DNA from: Arcicella sp040387735
Lineage (GTDB): Bacteria > Bacteroidota > Bacteroidia > Cytophagales > Spirosomataceae
Assembly: GCA_040387735.1 (NCBI GenBank)
Contig: JAZKDE010000019.1
Span: forward strand, 31,993-95,992
Direction of reading: 5' to 3'
DNA length: 64,000 bases
The notes under the pieces were generated by a model. That model did no database searches, was not told the DNA's origin, and saw only the letters and a program-made list of their open reading frames with translations. Below are positions 36,252 to 44,002 of the stretch, in pieces. The first letter of the stretch is position 1. Each line of letters begins with the position of its first letter. The translations under genes and the position numbers were made by a program.

Positions 36252-37721
36252 TCATAAAATCCTTCGCATTTGAGCGGATGGAATATTCATATTTTCACGG
36301 TATTTTGCGATTGTTCTACGAGCAATTTTATACCCTTTTTCAGACAACATTTCCATTAGTTGAAAGTCATTCAAAGGATTTAATTTATTTTCTTTCGCCA
36401 CAATATCCGCAATTGTTTGTTGGATTTCACGGTTAGAAACCTCCTCTCCCGAATCCACTTTCATTCCTTCCGTAAAAATATCCTTTAAATTAATCGTTCC
36501 GAAAGGCGTAAGTGCGTATTTCCCACTGGTAACTCTTGAAATCGTAGAAATATCCATCCCTACTTGATCGGCTACGTCCTTCAAAATCATCGGTTTAAGA
36601 TTATGAATATCACCCGATTTGAAAAACTCCATTTGAAATAAAACAATAGCTTTGATGGTTTTCATCATCGTATTTTCTCTTTGCTGAATAGCTTCGATTA
36701 ACCAATTAGCGGCATTCATTTTATTGTTAATGTATTGATTAACTGCTTTATCTTTCGTTGATTTAATATTTTCCACAAAATCTTTGTTAATTTTCAACGA
36801 AGGTACACGTCCATTATTCAACGTAATTTCGATGGTAACATCTCCAAATAAATTGGTTTCGTAGTTAATAATATAATCGGGAATAATATTGTCTTTTACC
36901 GAAAGCGAAGATGAACTTCCATCAATAATTGGTTTGGCATTCAGCGAAGTAATTTGCGAAATGGCTTCCTTCAAATCCTCCGAAGTGATTTCACGCATTC
37001 GCATGATTTTCTCATAATTTCTGGCGGCTAATTCATCAAAATAAAACGCAACAATATCAATCGCAAGCTCTACTTCAAATCCAAGTTCTTTCTTTCTTTG
37101 CAATTGCATCATTAAACATTCCTGCAAATCTGCCGCCCCAATACCTGGCGGATCCATCATTCGTAGGACTTTCAATAATTTTTCTACTTCTTCAACATCA
37201 ACAAAAATATTATTCGAAAAAGATACATCATCTGCAATTACCTCAGCCGACGTCGTCAGAAAACCGTTATCGCTCAAGGAATCAACAATAAAATCCATCA
37301 AAATAATTTGACGGTCGTTGAGTGGCAAAAAATGGATTTGTGATTTCAACTCAGTTCGCCAGTCATTTTCTTGGATAACTGGAGCCGAATAAAATTCATC
37401 ATCACTACTGTGATTATTTACATTAGTTTTATATTCTGGAATATCGTCATGAGCGTATTCATCCCAATCAGCGTAATCATTATCAGGTTTAACGGTGGTG
37501 GTGTAATCTTCCGTATTCGGGGCTTCATCAAAGTCATCAAAATCGTCATTTATCGTATCATCACTCGACACAATACCTTCCTCCAATAAAGGATTTTCTT
37601 CCAATTCATTTTTGATACGTTCTTCTAATTCGTGCGTAGAAAGTTGCAGAAAATTAAGCATTTGAATCTGCAATGGCGAAATTTTAAAAGTCTGACGCTG
37701 TGTGTGTGATAGATTCATCAT
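36252..37721 (-). CDS. rpoN: RNA polymerase sigma-54 factor
   Basis: 489 residues, normal length. Region I (FKISPLQIQMLNFLQLSTHE, then NELEENPLLEEG) binds activators and core. An acidic stretch (about 50-115) follows. The core-binding part has LNDRQIILMDFIVDSLSDNG and DPPGIGAADLQECLMMQL, and the DNA-binding part has DISTISRVTSGKYALTPFG and the RpoN box ARRTIAKYRE near the C-terminus. The first two codons are both ATG; either may start. The start region faces a 300-base spacer with a 23-bp inverted repeat. Confidence 0.97.
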   Translation of the reverse strand: MMNLSHTQRQTFKISPLQIQMLNFLQLSTHELEERIKNELEENPLLEEGIVSSDDTINDDFDDFDEAPNTEDYTTTVKPDNDYADWDEYAHDDIPEYKTNVNNHSSDDEFYSAPVIQENDWRTELKSQIHFLPLNDRQIILMDFIVDSLSDNGFLTTSAEVIADDVSFSNNIFVDVEEVEKLLKVLRMMDPPGIGAADLQECLMMQLQRKKELGFEVELAIDIVAFYFDELAARNYEKIMRMREITSEDLKEAISQITSLNAKPIIDGSSSSLSVKDNIIPDYIINYETNLFGDVTIEITLNNGRVPSLKINKDFVENIKSTKDKAVNQYINNKMNAANWLIEAIQQRENTMMKTIKAIVLFQMEFFKSGDIHNLKPMILKDVADQVGMDISTISRVTSGKYALTPFGTINLKDIFTEGMKVDSGEEVSNREIQQTIADIVAKENKLNPLNDFQLMEMLSEKGYKIARRTIAKYRENMNIPSAQMRRIL

Positions 37722-37909
37722 GGTTGCATAGTTTTGGAGTACGCTTTGGTGTATTCAATTAGCGAGCCTACAAATTTCAAAAGCCCCTATTCCCAAAAAG
37801 CACGCACCTATTTTATCCATAAAATACTGATAATAAACATATTACAGAAAATATTTTCATGAAAATAAATTAAAAAAAAGCTTTTCTAAAAAAAAGACTT
37901 ATTTTTGAT

Positions 37910-37967
37910 AAGAACTTATTTCTACAAGTTGTAGAAATAAATCCACAACTTGTAGAAATAAGTTCTT
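37910..37967. promoter_or_regulatory. Perfect 23-bp inverted repeat between rpoN and the CHASE3 kinase
   Basis: Arms 37910-37932 and 37945-37967 are exact reverse complements (AAGAACTTATTTCTACAAG continuing TTGT) around 12 bases. Within the left half, TTTCTACAA-G-TTGTAGAAA is itself a dyad, and TTGTAGAAATAA occurs twice as a direct repeat. The rest of the 37722-38022 spacer is AT-rich with no gene. It may be a shared operator for the two divergent genes or a strong leader hairpin. Confidence 0.6.
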
Positions 37968-38022
37968 AATACTGATTTCATCAATAAATAATCCTTTCAT
38001 ACTTTTTGAAAAATATTTGGAT

Positions 38023-39420
38023 ATGCAAAAAACCCTAAAGTTAATTATTGCGTCATTTGTGGGGTTTGCGATTATGCTAATTGGCTTGTCGTGGGTTTCT
38101 TATCAACAATCATTTTTAAACATTGAATACTCCAATGCAGTTGAACATACACAGAGGGTTTTAATTGTGAGTGAAGAGTTTATCTCTAACATGAAAGATA
38201 TTGAAACGGGACAACGGGGTTATTTGCTGACCAAAAACCGCTCGTTTTTAGAACCCCTCGAAACTGGAATTTCATTAGCAAGTTCTCATTTGGATACACT
38301 TGAGAGATTAGTTCGAGATAATAAAATTCAGAAAAACAGCATTGCCAAAATTAGGGAGCTGACATTCAATAAGATAAGATACATCAAAGAAAATATTGAC
38401 GAAGTAGAAAGTGGTAAAAATATTAATTTACAGGTCATGGATGTTGGCAAAAAAACCATGGATACGCTACGTACACGGGTAAAAACATTCCAGAGTAATG
38501 AACAAGATTTACTTGATATACGGATACATTCTAAAAATTATGGACAGTCATTAATGCCTGTTTATCAGTTATTACTTTCATTAGCTTCATTTTTCTTATT
38601 GATTATTTCTTTTTATTTGGTAAATTCAGAACTCAAAAGAAGGTATAAATCAGAAAATGCTCTCGAAAATAAAGTCGAAGAGTTAAATCGTTCGAATGCC
38701 GAATTAGAACAATTTGCTTACGTAGCATCCCATGATTTACAAGAACCCTTGCGGAAAATCAGAGCTTTCAGTGATAAATTACAGATTCGTCAAAAGGAAG
38801 TTTTGAGTAATGATGGGAAAGAAACCCTCGATAAAATAGCCAGTTCAGCAGCTCGAATGCAAACGCTAATTGACGATTTACTGAATTTTTCGAGAATGGT
38901 TAACCATAAGAGTCAAATTATGGAAAAAGTGGAGTTAAATAAAGTTATCAACGAAGTGTTACTCGACTTTTCGGATGTTATCAAGAAACGAGATGTAGCC
39001 TTTAAAATGATTAATTTACCAAGTATTACGGGTTATGAATTTCAGATGAAGCAATTATTTTTCAACTTAATTAGCAACTCTCTCAAGTACGCTCGTGAAG
39101 GAGTAACACCCATAATAAACATCAATTGCTTACAAGTTAAAGGAAAGACATTCAAAGACTTAGCTCCTGTAAACGAAGAAACCTTATATTACAAAATTTC
39201 TTTTACCGACAATGGCATTGGTTTTGAAAATAAATACGCCGAAAAAATATTCATCATTTTTCAACGTTTACACAATCGGAACGAATATCAAGGAACTGGT
39301 ATCGGTTTGGCAATCTGTAAACGTATTTTGAATAATCACAGTGGATTTATATTCGCAAAGTCTGAACCTTATGAAGGAACGACATTTGACATTTACTTTC
39401 CTATTGCCTCAAAAACATAG
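38023..39420 (+). CDS. CHASE3-domain sensor histidine kinase
   Basis: 465 residues. Membrane helix 1 (about 5-23), a CHASE3 sensor (about 35-170) with EEFISNMKDIETGQRGYLLT, membrane helix 2 (about 178-202), then a coiled coil and kinase core: EQFAYVASHDLQEPLRKIR (H box), QLFFNLISNSLKYA (N box), DNGIGFENKYAEKIF and GTGIGLAICKRIL. The core closely resembles that of the multi-PAS kinase at 32.5 kb. ATG 38023 is used; an in-frame TTG lies two codons before. The receiver gene starts 15 bases after its stop. Confidence 0.93.
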   Translation: MQKTLKLIIASFVGFAIMLIGLSWVSYQQSFLNIEYSNAVEHTQRVLIVSEEFISNMKDIETGQRGYLLTKNRSFLEPLETGISLASSHLDTLERLVRDNKIQKNSIAKIRELTFNKIRYIKENIDEVESGKNINLQVMDVGKKTMDTLRTRVKTFQSNEQDLLDIRIHSKNYGQSLMPVYQLLLSLASFFLLIISFYLVNSELKRRYKSENALENKVEELNRSNAELEQFAYVASHDLQEPLRKIRAFSDKLQIRQKEVLSNDGKETLDKIASSAARMQTLIDDLLNFSRMVNHKSQIMEKVELNKVINEVLLDFSDVIKKRDVAFKMINLPSITGYEFQMKQLFFNLISNSLKYAREGVTPIININCLQVKGKTFKDLAPVNEETLYYKISFTDNGIGFENKYAEKIFIIFQRLHNRNEYQGTGIGLAICKRILNNHSGFIFAKSEPYEGTTFDIYFPIASKT

Positions 39421-39435
39421 ATTTCTCTAAAAATA

Positions 39436-39876
39436 ATGAATAAAATACCAACGATTTTAATTGCAGATGATGACGAAGATGATAGATTTTTAGTAAAGTC
39501 AGCTTTTGATGATTGCACCGTTTCTTGCAGTATCCACTACGTTGAAAATGGCGTAGAAGTTATGAAATATTTAGAAAATGAAGGTGCTTTTGATAATACA
39601 CTCAAATACACGAAACCTTGTTTGATATTACTGGATTTAAATATGCCCAAAAAAGATGGCAGAGAAGTACTAAAGGAAATAAAATCTAATCCAAAATTTA
39701 AAGCAACTCCTGTGGTTATTCTAACAACTTCCAAAGCAGTAGAAGATGTGAACCTTTGTTACGGATTGGGTGCAAACGGCTACATCGTAAAACCAAGTAG
39801 CTTTACAGAATTAGCCAATATTTTAAAAGTGCTTACAACATTTTGGTTGAATATTGTAACCTTACCGCCAGTTTAG
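39436..39876 (+). CDS. Single-domain response regulator (Rcp1-like)
   Basis: 146 residues, receiver only. ADDDEDDRF acidic cluster, phosphoacceptor in CLILLDLNMPKKDG, VVILTTSKAVED and YIVKPSSF. The long EGAFDNTLKYTKPC insert matches Rcp1-type regulators. It lies 15 bases after the CHASE3 kinase and is its likely partner. It is close in sequence to the regulator at 32030-32482; with the kinases this makes two parallel kinase/receiver pairs on either side of rpoN. Confidence 0.92.
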   Translation: MNKIPTILIADDDEDDRFLVKSAFDDCTVSCSIHYVENGVEVMKYLENEGAFDNTLKYTKPCLILLDLNMPKKDGREVLKEIKSNPKFKATPVVILTTSKAVEDVNLCYGLGANGYIVKPSSFTELANILKVLTTFWLNIVTLPPV

Positions 39877-39888
39877 GCTTTAATTTAT

Positions 39889-39912
39889 AAGGTGAGATTT
39901 CGCATTTCACCT
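39889..39912. terminator. Short hairpin between convergent genes
   Basis: AAGGTGA / TCACCT with short AT inner pairs, between the receiver gene and the leftward gene ending at 39923. It is a modest bidirectional terminator candidate. Confidence 0.4.
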
Positions 39913-39922
39913 ACTTATATTT

Positions 39923-40393
39923 TTATACAGGTTCTATTAATACTTCATCATCTTTGGTAACGTCTTTCACCCAAAGTAGTGCTTTTTCGGCAATACTTCT
40001 TTTCGGTTTTGGGGGTGAATCAGAGGCTTTTTCTTTAATCCATTTCACCGTACTTTCCAGAATTTGAGTATCGTTTTTTACCACATAATTAGACACAAAA
40101 TTATTGGCAATATAAGGAACAACCAATCGGGTAAGCCAAGATGCACGAGCTAACACGGTATTTCTCAGAATGGTATTTACCCCAAAACGCAAACCCATTC
40201 CAATCATACTATTGCTTTTTCCGTTATTAATTAACAGGTTTTTGGCATAATTCACTACTTGACGAGCAGGCTGTAATTCTTCTTTAATATTTGAAAACTC
40301 ACGGGTTAATTTAATGCGTGAAACTTCCATTTGATTTTTCAAGCGAACCCTTTCTGCTTTTAAATCTTCCAAAGATTCGATTTTAGTCTTCAT
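39923..40393 (-). CDS. Hypothetical protein next to holin-like gene
   Basis: 156 residues. An N-terminal charged coiled coil (LEDLKAERVRLKNQMEVSRI) is followed by an amphipathic middle (RFGVNTILRNTVLARASWLT) and a Lys-rich tail. There is no clear membrane helix. It overlaps the holin-like gene by 11 bases, so the pair is translationally coupled. The arrangement YtxH, holin-like, small helical protein recalls E. coli yqjD-yqjE-yqjK, but I cannot show homology. Confidence 0.65.
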   Translation of the reverse strand: MKTKIESLEDLKAERVRLKNQMEVSRIKLTREFSNIKEELQPARQVVNYAKNLLINNGKSNSMIGMGLRFGVNTILRNTVLARASWLTRLVVPYIANNFVSNYVVKNDTQILESTVKWIKEKASDSPPKPKRSIAEKALLWVKDVTKDDEVLIEPV

Positions 40394-40739
40394 AATAAAA
40401 TTTCTTTATGAATGAATTAATAATGGGCAATTTGATGTATTTATCTTTGATAAAATACACCATAATTCCAATCACAAAATAGAAAACACCAACGTAGAAA
40501 AACCCTAAAGCTGGACTTCCCAAGTATTCTCCAATAACCCACGCAACTGACAAACTCAGAAATAATAGGGCAATTAAGCTAATAGAGGCAATAATTAACG
40601 TGATGGTAATAACAGAAATACTTTCCGCAATTTTTGAAGACGTATTGAGTACACCTAAATTCCAACGTGCCTCTAAATAGTCAGAAGCATTGTCAAAAAT
40701 ATCTTCTGCTTTGTCTTTAATATGGTCAATAGCTTCCAT
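40383..40739 (-). CDS. Phage-holin-family/YqjE-like membrane protein
   Basis: 118 residues. A polar N-terminus (DHIKDKAEDIFDNASDYLEAR) precedes two long membrane helices (about 37-63 and 76-98). This is the pattern of the 'phage holin family' (Phage_holin_3_6, YqjE-like) proteins, which despite the name are chromosomal membrane proteins of stress operons. It is coupled to the downstream gene by an 11-base overlap. Confidence 0.75.
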   Translation of the reverse strand: MEAIDHIKDKAEDIFDNASDYLEARWNLGVLNTSSKIAESISVITITLIIASISLIALLFLSLSVAWVIGEYLGSPALGFFYVGVFYFVIGIMVYFIKDKYIKLPIINSFIKKFYYED

Positions 40740-40779
40740 GAATCCGGGAATTTATAAACATTTTGAACTGCAATTGTTG

Positions 40780-40836
40780 AAAAACCGAGACTTAGGTTTT
40801 GAGTTTTAACAGCCTAAAATCTATGTCTCGGTTTTT
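40780..40836 (-). terminator. Terminator of the leftward YtxH gene
   Basis: AAAAACCGAGAC / GTCTCGGTTTTT, 12 bp, with a long 33-base loop that itself pairs partly (GGTTTTGAG / CTAAAATC). Read leftward it ends in five T. Confidence 0.7.
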
Positions 40837-40861
40837 GATTATTCAAAAGACATAATTACTT

Positions 40862-41146
40862 CTAAACAGCGATTTTTCTTTCCGCCAAATCTGTTACATC
40901 TTCAATTTCTTCCTTTGCTTTATTTTTCCATGTTTTTGCTTTGTTTTGAGCTTCATCCGCCAATTGTTGGGCGTTATTTTTCCCATTTTGGATAGCCGAC
41001 AACAGTTCATCCGCCCAAGTATTAGCATTTTTCTTTACTTTTTTTCTTAAATCAGCTCCCTTTTCTGGAGCAAACAAAAAACCAATTGCGGCTCCGACAG
41101 CAGCAGCAGCGGCAATTCCAGCGATAACTCTTGTGTTATTAGACAT
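40862..41146 (-). CDS. YtxH domain protein
   Basis: 94 residues. The N-terminus RVIAGIAAAAAVGAAIGFLF plus APEKGADLRKK is the YtxH signature. A basic helical tail (KNNAQQLADEAQNKAKTWKN) follows and ends ERKIAV. It is a paralogue of the YtxH protein at 4703-4981. It probably starts the leftward group with the holin-like gene, although a terminator hairpin lies between them. Confidence 0.85.
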   Translation of the reverse strand: MSNNTRVIAGIAAAAAVGAAIGFLFAPEKGADLRKKVKKNANTWADELLSAIQNGKNNAQQLADEAQNKAKTWKNKAKEEIEDVTDLAERKIAV

Positions 41147-41441
41147 AATAATTAATGTTTTGATTGAATATTAAATACTTCTCCATTATATCAAAAACAA
41201 TCATTCCGCTATATTAACTGTGTTTTTTGTCAAAATTTGAGGTATTTATTGCCCACTTTGTAGAAACAAATTTCTTTATGTGGTATTAAAGAAACGCTCC
41301 TCTAACTTAAAAAGAGTGCATACCAAACCACTGACGATAAAATACCATCACCAATCGATTAGTCAAGAATTACAAGAAATATTAAAAACGTAGCAAAGAG
41401 AAAATACAAGAAGCGTTATTTTGGCAATAGAGTAGATGAAA
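41147..41441. other. Spacer without a gene
   Basis: About 295 bases, AT-rich. TTTGTAGAAACAAATTTCT near 41260-41278 partly resembles the TTGTAGAAATAA motif of the inverted repeat at 37.9 kb. Nothing else stands out. Confidence 0.4.
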
Positions 41442-41786
41442 TCACATCAAAAGTGATTTTTCAATTTTCATAAAATCTAATGGCTTTTCAATAAAAGATT
41501 CAGCACCTGCAATAATTGCCATATCCGAAAAGTTTCCCATCGCACTAATCATTATTACTTTAGAGTCGGGCGAAAGCATTTTAATTTCCCCAATTTTATC
41601 AATACCATAGCCATCTGGAAGATTATTATCCAAAAACAACCAGTTAGGTTTTACCTCAGAAACTTTATCCATTCCCTCCAGAATCGTGTGTGCGTAATAA
41701 GACAATATTCCTTTTCTTTTTAGAAATCGTTTTAGTAATAAGCACGTATCTTTTTCATCATCTATGATTAAAGCTACTTTTTGCAT
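41442..41786 (-). CDS. Orphan receiver-domain response regulator
   Basis: 114 residues, one receiver of the OmpR/NtrC N-terminal kind: ALIIDDEKDTC acidic cluster, phosphoacceptor in WLFLDNNLPDGYG, VIMISAMG and FIEKPLDF. There is no output domain. Three in-frame ATGs (41807, 41801, 41786) precede it; 41786 gives the standard MQKVALIIDDE start. No kinase is adjacent, so it may take phosphate from one of the kinases at 30-39 kb. Confidence 0.85.
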   Translation of the reverse strand: MQKVALIIDDEKDTCLLLKRFLKRKGILSYYAHTILEGMDKVSEVKPNWLFLDNNLPDGYGIDKIGEIKMLSPDSKVIMISAMGNFSDMAIIAGAESFIEKPLDFMKIEKSLLM

Positions 41787-42137
41787 AAGAATTAGTTGCA
41801 TAAGCATTAAAAAATTGACATTATTAAAATCACCTACATTAAGGTTAAAGAACTTTTATTAAGTATAATATAATTCTAACCAATACAATAAAAAAATCAT
41901 ACCAGTAAAATAATACAGACTTGTTTTTTTGATTTAGAGGAGATTTTAAGGGTAATAAATGCTATTTTTCACCTAATTAACTGAGAAAAAGGACTGTTAC
42001 CAATGTTTAAATTATCAATTTTAAAGTAAATAATATGTGAATGTTATAACTTTTTTAAAATATTATATAACACATCAGATTAGGAAACGTATGACCTTTG
42101 ACCTATAATTATTTAGTATCTAATTAAAAGAAAAAAC
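41787..42137. other. AT-rich spacer without a gene
   Basis: About 350 bases between the divergent orphan receiver and CsbD genes. GACCTTTG near 42091-42100 lies about 40 bases before csbD and partly matches the -7 consensus. No clear repeat. Confidence 0.4.
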
Positions 42138-42326
42138 ATGAAAAGCACAACTGAATTGAAAGGTGATTGGAACGAAACCAAAGGAAAATTGAAGCAAAAA
42201 TTCGCCATTTTGACGGATGATGATTTGTTACTTGAAGAAGGGAAACAAGACGAACTACTCGGCCGACTCCAACACAAATTAGGTTTAGCCAAAAAGGAAA
42301 TCCAAGAACTTATTGCTGGGCTTTAA
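42138..42326 (+). CDS. CsbD family stress protein
   Basis: 62 residues, the full length of a CsbD protein: ELKGDWNETKGKLKQKFAIL followed by TDDDLLLEEGKQDELLGRLQ and KLGLAKKEIQELI. These are small, soluble, hydrophilic proteins induced under general stress in many bacteria; the molecular role is unknown. It heads the rightward group with the lipoprotein, beta-barrel and Lmo0937 genes. Confidence 0.92.
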   Translation: MKSTTELKGDWNETKGKLKQKFAILTDDDLLLEEGKQDELLGRLQHKLGLAKKEIQELIAGL

Positions 42327-42457
42327 AACTTAAGCTGTGAAGATAAAACTTAACATTATTCTGATAAATGACAAAAATCATTTACACGCCATTTTATTTT
42401 TAGTTAAGCTTTTTGACCTCAAAACCATTTACTAAAATTTTAAAACTATCAATCAAC

Positions 42458-42895
42458 ATGAAAAAGACCATCATTGCACTCTCAATTTCAACCCTTTTAG
42501 TAGGTTCAATAGTAAGCTGTAATTCACCAGCTAAAAAGGTTGAAAATGCCCAAAATGAAGTGATTGAAGCCAATCAAAACTTGGATAAAGCCAATCAGGA
42601 TTACGAAAATGACATTGAGAACTACCGAAAAGAAACTTCAATGAAAATTGCAGAAAATGATTCAAGCATCGTAGCCTTTAAAGCCAGAATCTCCAAAGAG
42701 AAAAAAGCCGCCAAAGCTGACTACGAAATGAAAATTGCCGCTCTTGAGCAAAAAAATAGCGATATGAAATTGAGGATGGAAAATTATAAGGAAGAAGGAA
42801 AAGAAAAATGGGAGATTTTTAAAACTGAATTCACTCACGATATGGATGAATTAGGGAAAGCTTTTAAAGATTTAACCGTCAAAAACGTAAAATAG
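42458..42895 (+). CDS. Coiled-coil lipoprotein, copy B
   Basis: 145 residues. The leader MKKTIIALSISTLLVGSIVS precedes Cys in VSCNSPAKK (lipobox). The body is helical and charged (VENAQNEVIEANQNLDKANQ, AKADYEMKIAALEQKNSDMK) and ends WEIFKTEFTHDMDELGKAFK, like copy A at 12869-13324. The frame is open 15 codons upstream, but ATG 42458 gives the signal peptide. It precedes the beta-barrel gene by 45 bases; in copy A the order of the two genes is reversed. Confidence 0.82.
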   Translation: MKKTIIALSISTLLVGSIVSCNSPAKKVENAQNEVIEANQNLDKANQDYENDIENYRKETSMKIAENDSSIVAFKARISKEKKAAKADYEMKIAALEQKNSDMKLRMENYKEEGKEKWEIFKTEFTHDMDELGKAFKDLTVKNVK

Positions 42896-42940
42896 TCTGC
42901 CTTTTCAATTATCACACATAGAAATAACAGCACCAGAATT

Positions 42941-43570
42941 ATGAAAAAAATAATTTTAGCATTAGCGACTTTTGTCCTAATCTCACACGCAAGTATCGCC
43001 CAAAAATCTGAAAACGGGCTTAATTTTGGACTTAAATTCGGAGCAAATTTATCCAATATTTACGATTCAAAAACCGACCAATTTACTGCCGACAATAAAT
43101 ATGGTTTGGCAATTGGGGCTTTTGCAGCATTGCCACTCGGAAAATTTTTGGGTATTCAACCAGAAGTTTTGTTTTCCCAAAAGGGATTTAAAGGCACTGG
43201 AACATTATTAGGAAGTACTTATAATTTTACTCGGACAACCAATTTCATTGATGTGCCTATTTTGTTAGCAATAAAACCTGTTAGTTTCTTAACTATTTTG
43301 GGTGGCCCTCAATTCTCCTTTCTTCTTAAACAAAAAGATGAGTTTGTAACTTCTTTAACAAGTGTACAACAAGAACAAGTTTTTCAAACGGATAATCTTC
43401 GTAAAAACATTTTTGGATTTACGGGTGGAATTGACCTCAATTTAGAAAGAATTGTCATTGGAGCGAGAGCGGGATGGGACGTACAAAACAATAATGGCGA
43501 TGGGACAACAACGACTCCTCGATATAAAAATGTTTGGTATCAAGCTACTATAGGGTTTAGATTTTTATAA
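42941..43570 (+). CDS. Outer membrane beta-barrel (porin-family) protein, copy B
   Basis: 209 residues. Signal peptide KKIILALATFVLISHASIAQ, then FGLKFGANLSNIYDS, GAFAALPLGKFLGIQPEVLF, SQKGFKG, FIDVPILLAIKPVS, GFTGGIDLNLERIVIGARAG and the C-terminal ATIGFRFL. It shows the same small-barrel pattern as 13468-14124, including IQPE(I/V)L-SQKG. It is followed by a terminator at 43651 and then the Lmo0937 gene. Confidence 0.85.
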   Translation: MKKIILALATFVLISHASIAQKSENGLNFGLKFGANLSNIYDSKTDQFTADNKYGLAIGAFAALPLGKFLGIQPEVLFSQKGFKGTGTLLGSTYNFTRTTNFIDVPILLAIKPVSFLTILGGPQFSFLLKQKDEFVTSLTSVQQEQVFQTDNLRKNIFGFTGGIDLNLERIVIGARAGWDVQNNNGDGTTTTPRYKNVWYQATIGFRFL

Positions 43571-43650
43571 TCTTTCACATTATCAAGGAGTTTGATTAAG
43601 CAATAAAACAACAAGATTTTTAATAAAATAGTGGTTAGGGATGTAGTCAA

Positions 43651-43680
43651 AATCCGTCATCGATGGTGACGGATTTTCTT
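43651..43680 (+). terminator. Terminator of the beta-barrel gene, copy B
   Basis: AATCCGTCA / TGACGGATT with a 7-base loop, followed by TTTTCTTTT. Confidence 0.8.
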
Positions 43681-43751
43681 TTGAAAGGCCTATTCCAACC
43701 GTTAAAATCAGCTAATATTTTCAAAATTTAACATATTTAATCGGTAAAATC

Positions 43752-43907
43752 ATGGGAAATTTACTTTATACAATTGCCGTTTTTTTGGTCATAATTTGGG
43801 CAATTGGCTTTATTGGATACGGCACAGGCGGCATTATCCATATCCTTTTAATCATTGCAATTGTTGCCGTAATTCTTCGAGTTATTCAAGGAAGGCGACC
43901 TCTATAA
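43752..43907 (+). CDS. Lmo0937-family small membrane protein, copy B
   Basis: 51 residues: MGNLLYTIAVFLVIIWAIGF, then IGYGTGGIIHILLIIAIVAV and the basic end QGRRPL. Two helices with the GGIIHILL turn match the 49-residue protein at 14626-14775. The frame ends at TAA 43905-43907. Function unknown; in both places it accompanies a lipoprotein and a beta-barrel gene. Confidence 0.85.
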   Translation: MGNLLYTIAVFLVIIWAIGFIGYGTGGIIHILLIIAIVAVILRVIQGRRPL

Positions 43908-43924
43908 TTGATATTTAATTTACA

Positions 43925-43965
43925 ATAAAGACACGAAGGCTAAATATTCACCTCCGTGTCTTTAT
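43925..43965. terminator. Bidirectional hairpin between Lmo0937 and tamL genes
   Basis: ATAAAGACACG / CGTGTCTTTAT with inner AGG / CCT, between convergent genes. Confidence 0.7.
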
Positions 43966-44002
43966 GACATACTGACTATCTAACGCTACCACTTACAATA
44001 TT

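Noticed and set aside
37910..37967. CRISPR-like repeat
   Set aside because: There are only two arms in inverted orientation, with no spacer series and no cas genes.
38023..39876. Bacteriophytochrome system, suggested by Rcp1-like receivers
   Set aside because: Neither kinase has GAF or PHY domains or a bilin-binding Cys; one has CHASE3, the other PAS domains only.
40383..40739. Prophage, suggested by the holin-like protein
   Set aside because: No other phage gene is nearby, and this family is a known chromosomal membrane protein group.
41808..43751. Sigma-54 promoters before the stress genes
   Set aside because: I searched by eye for TGGCAC-N5-TTGC in the spacers and found no acceptable match; a matrix scan would be decisive.
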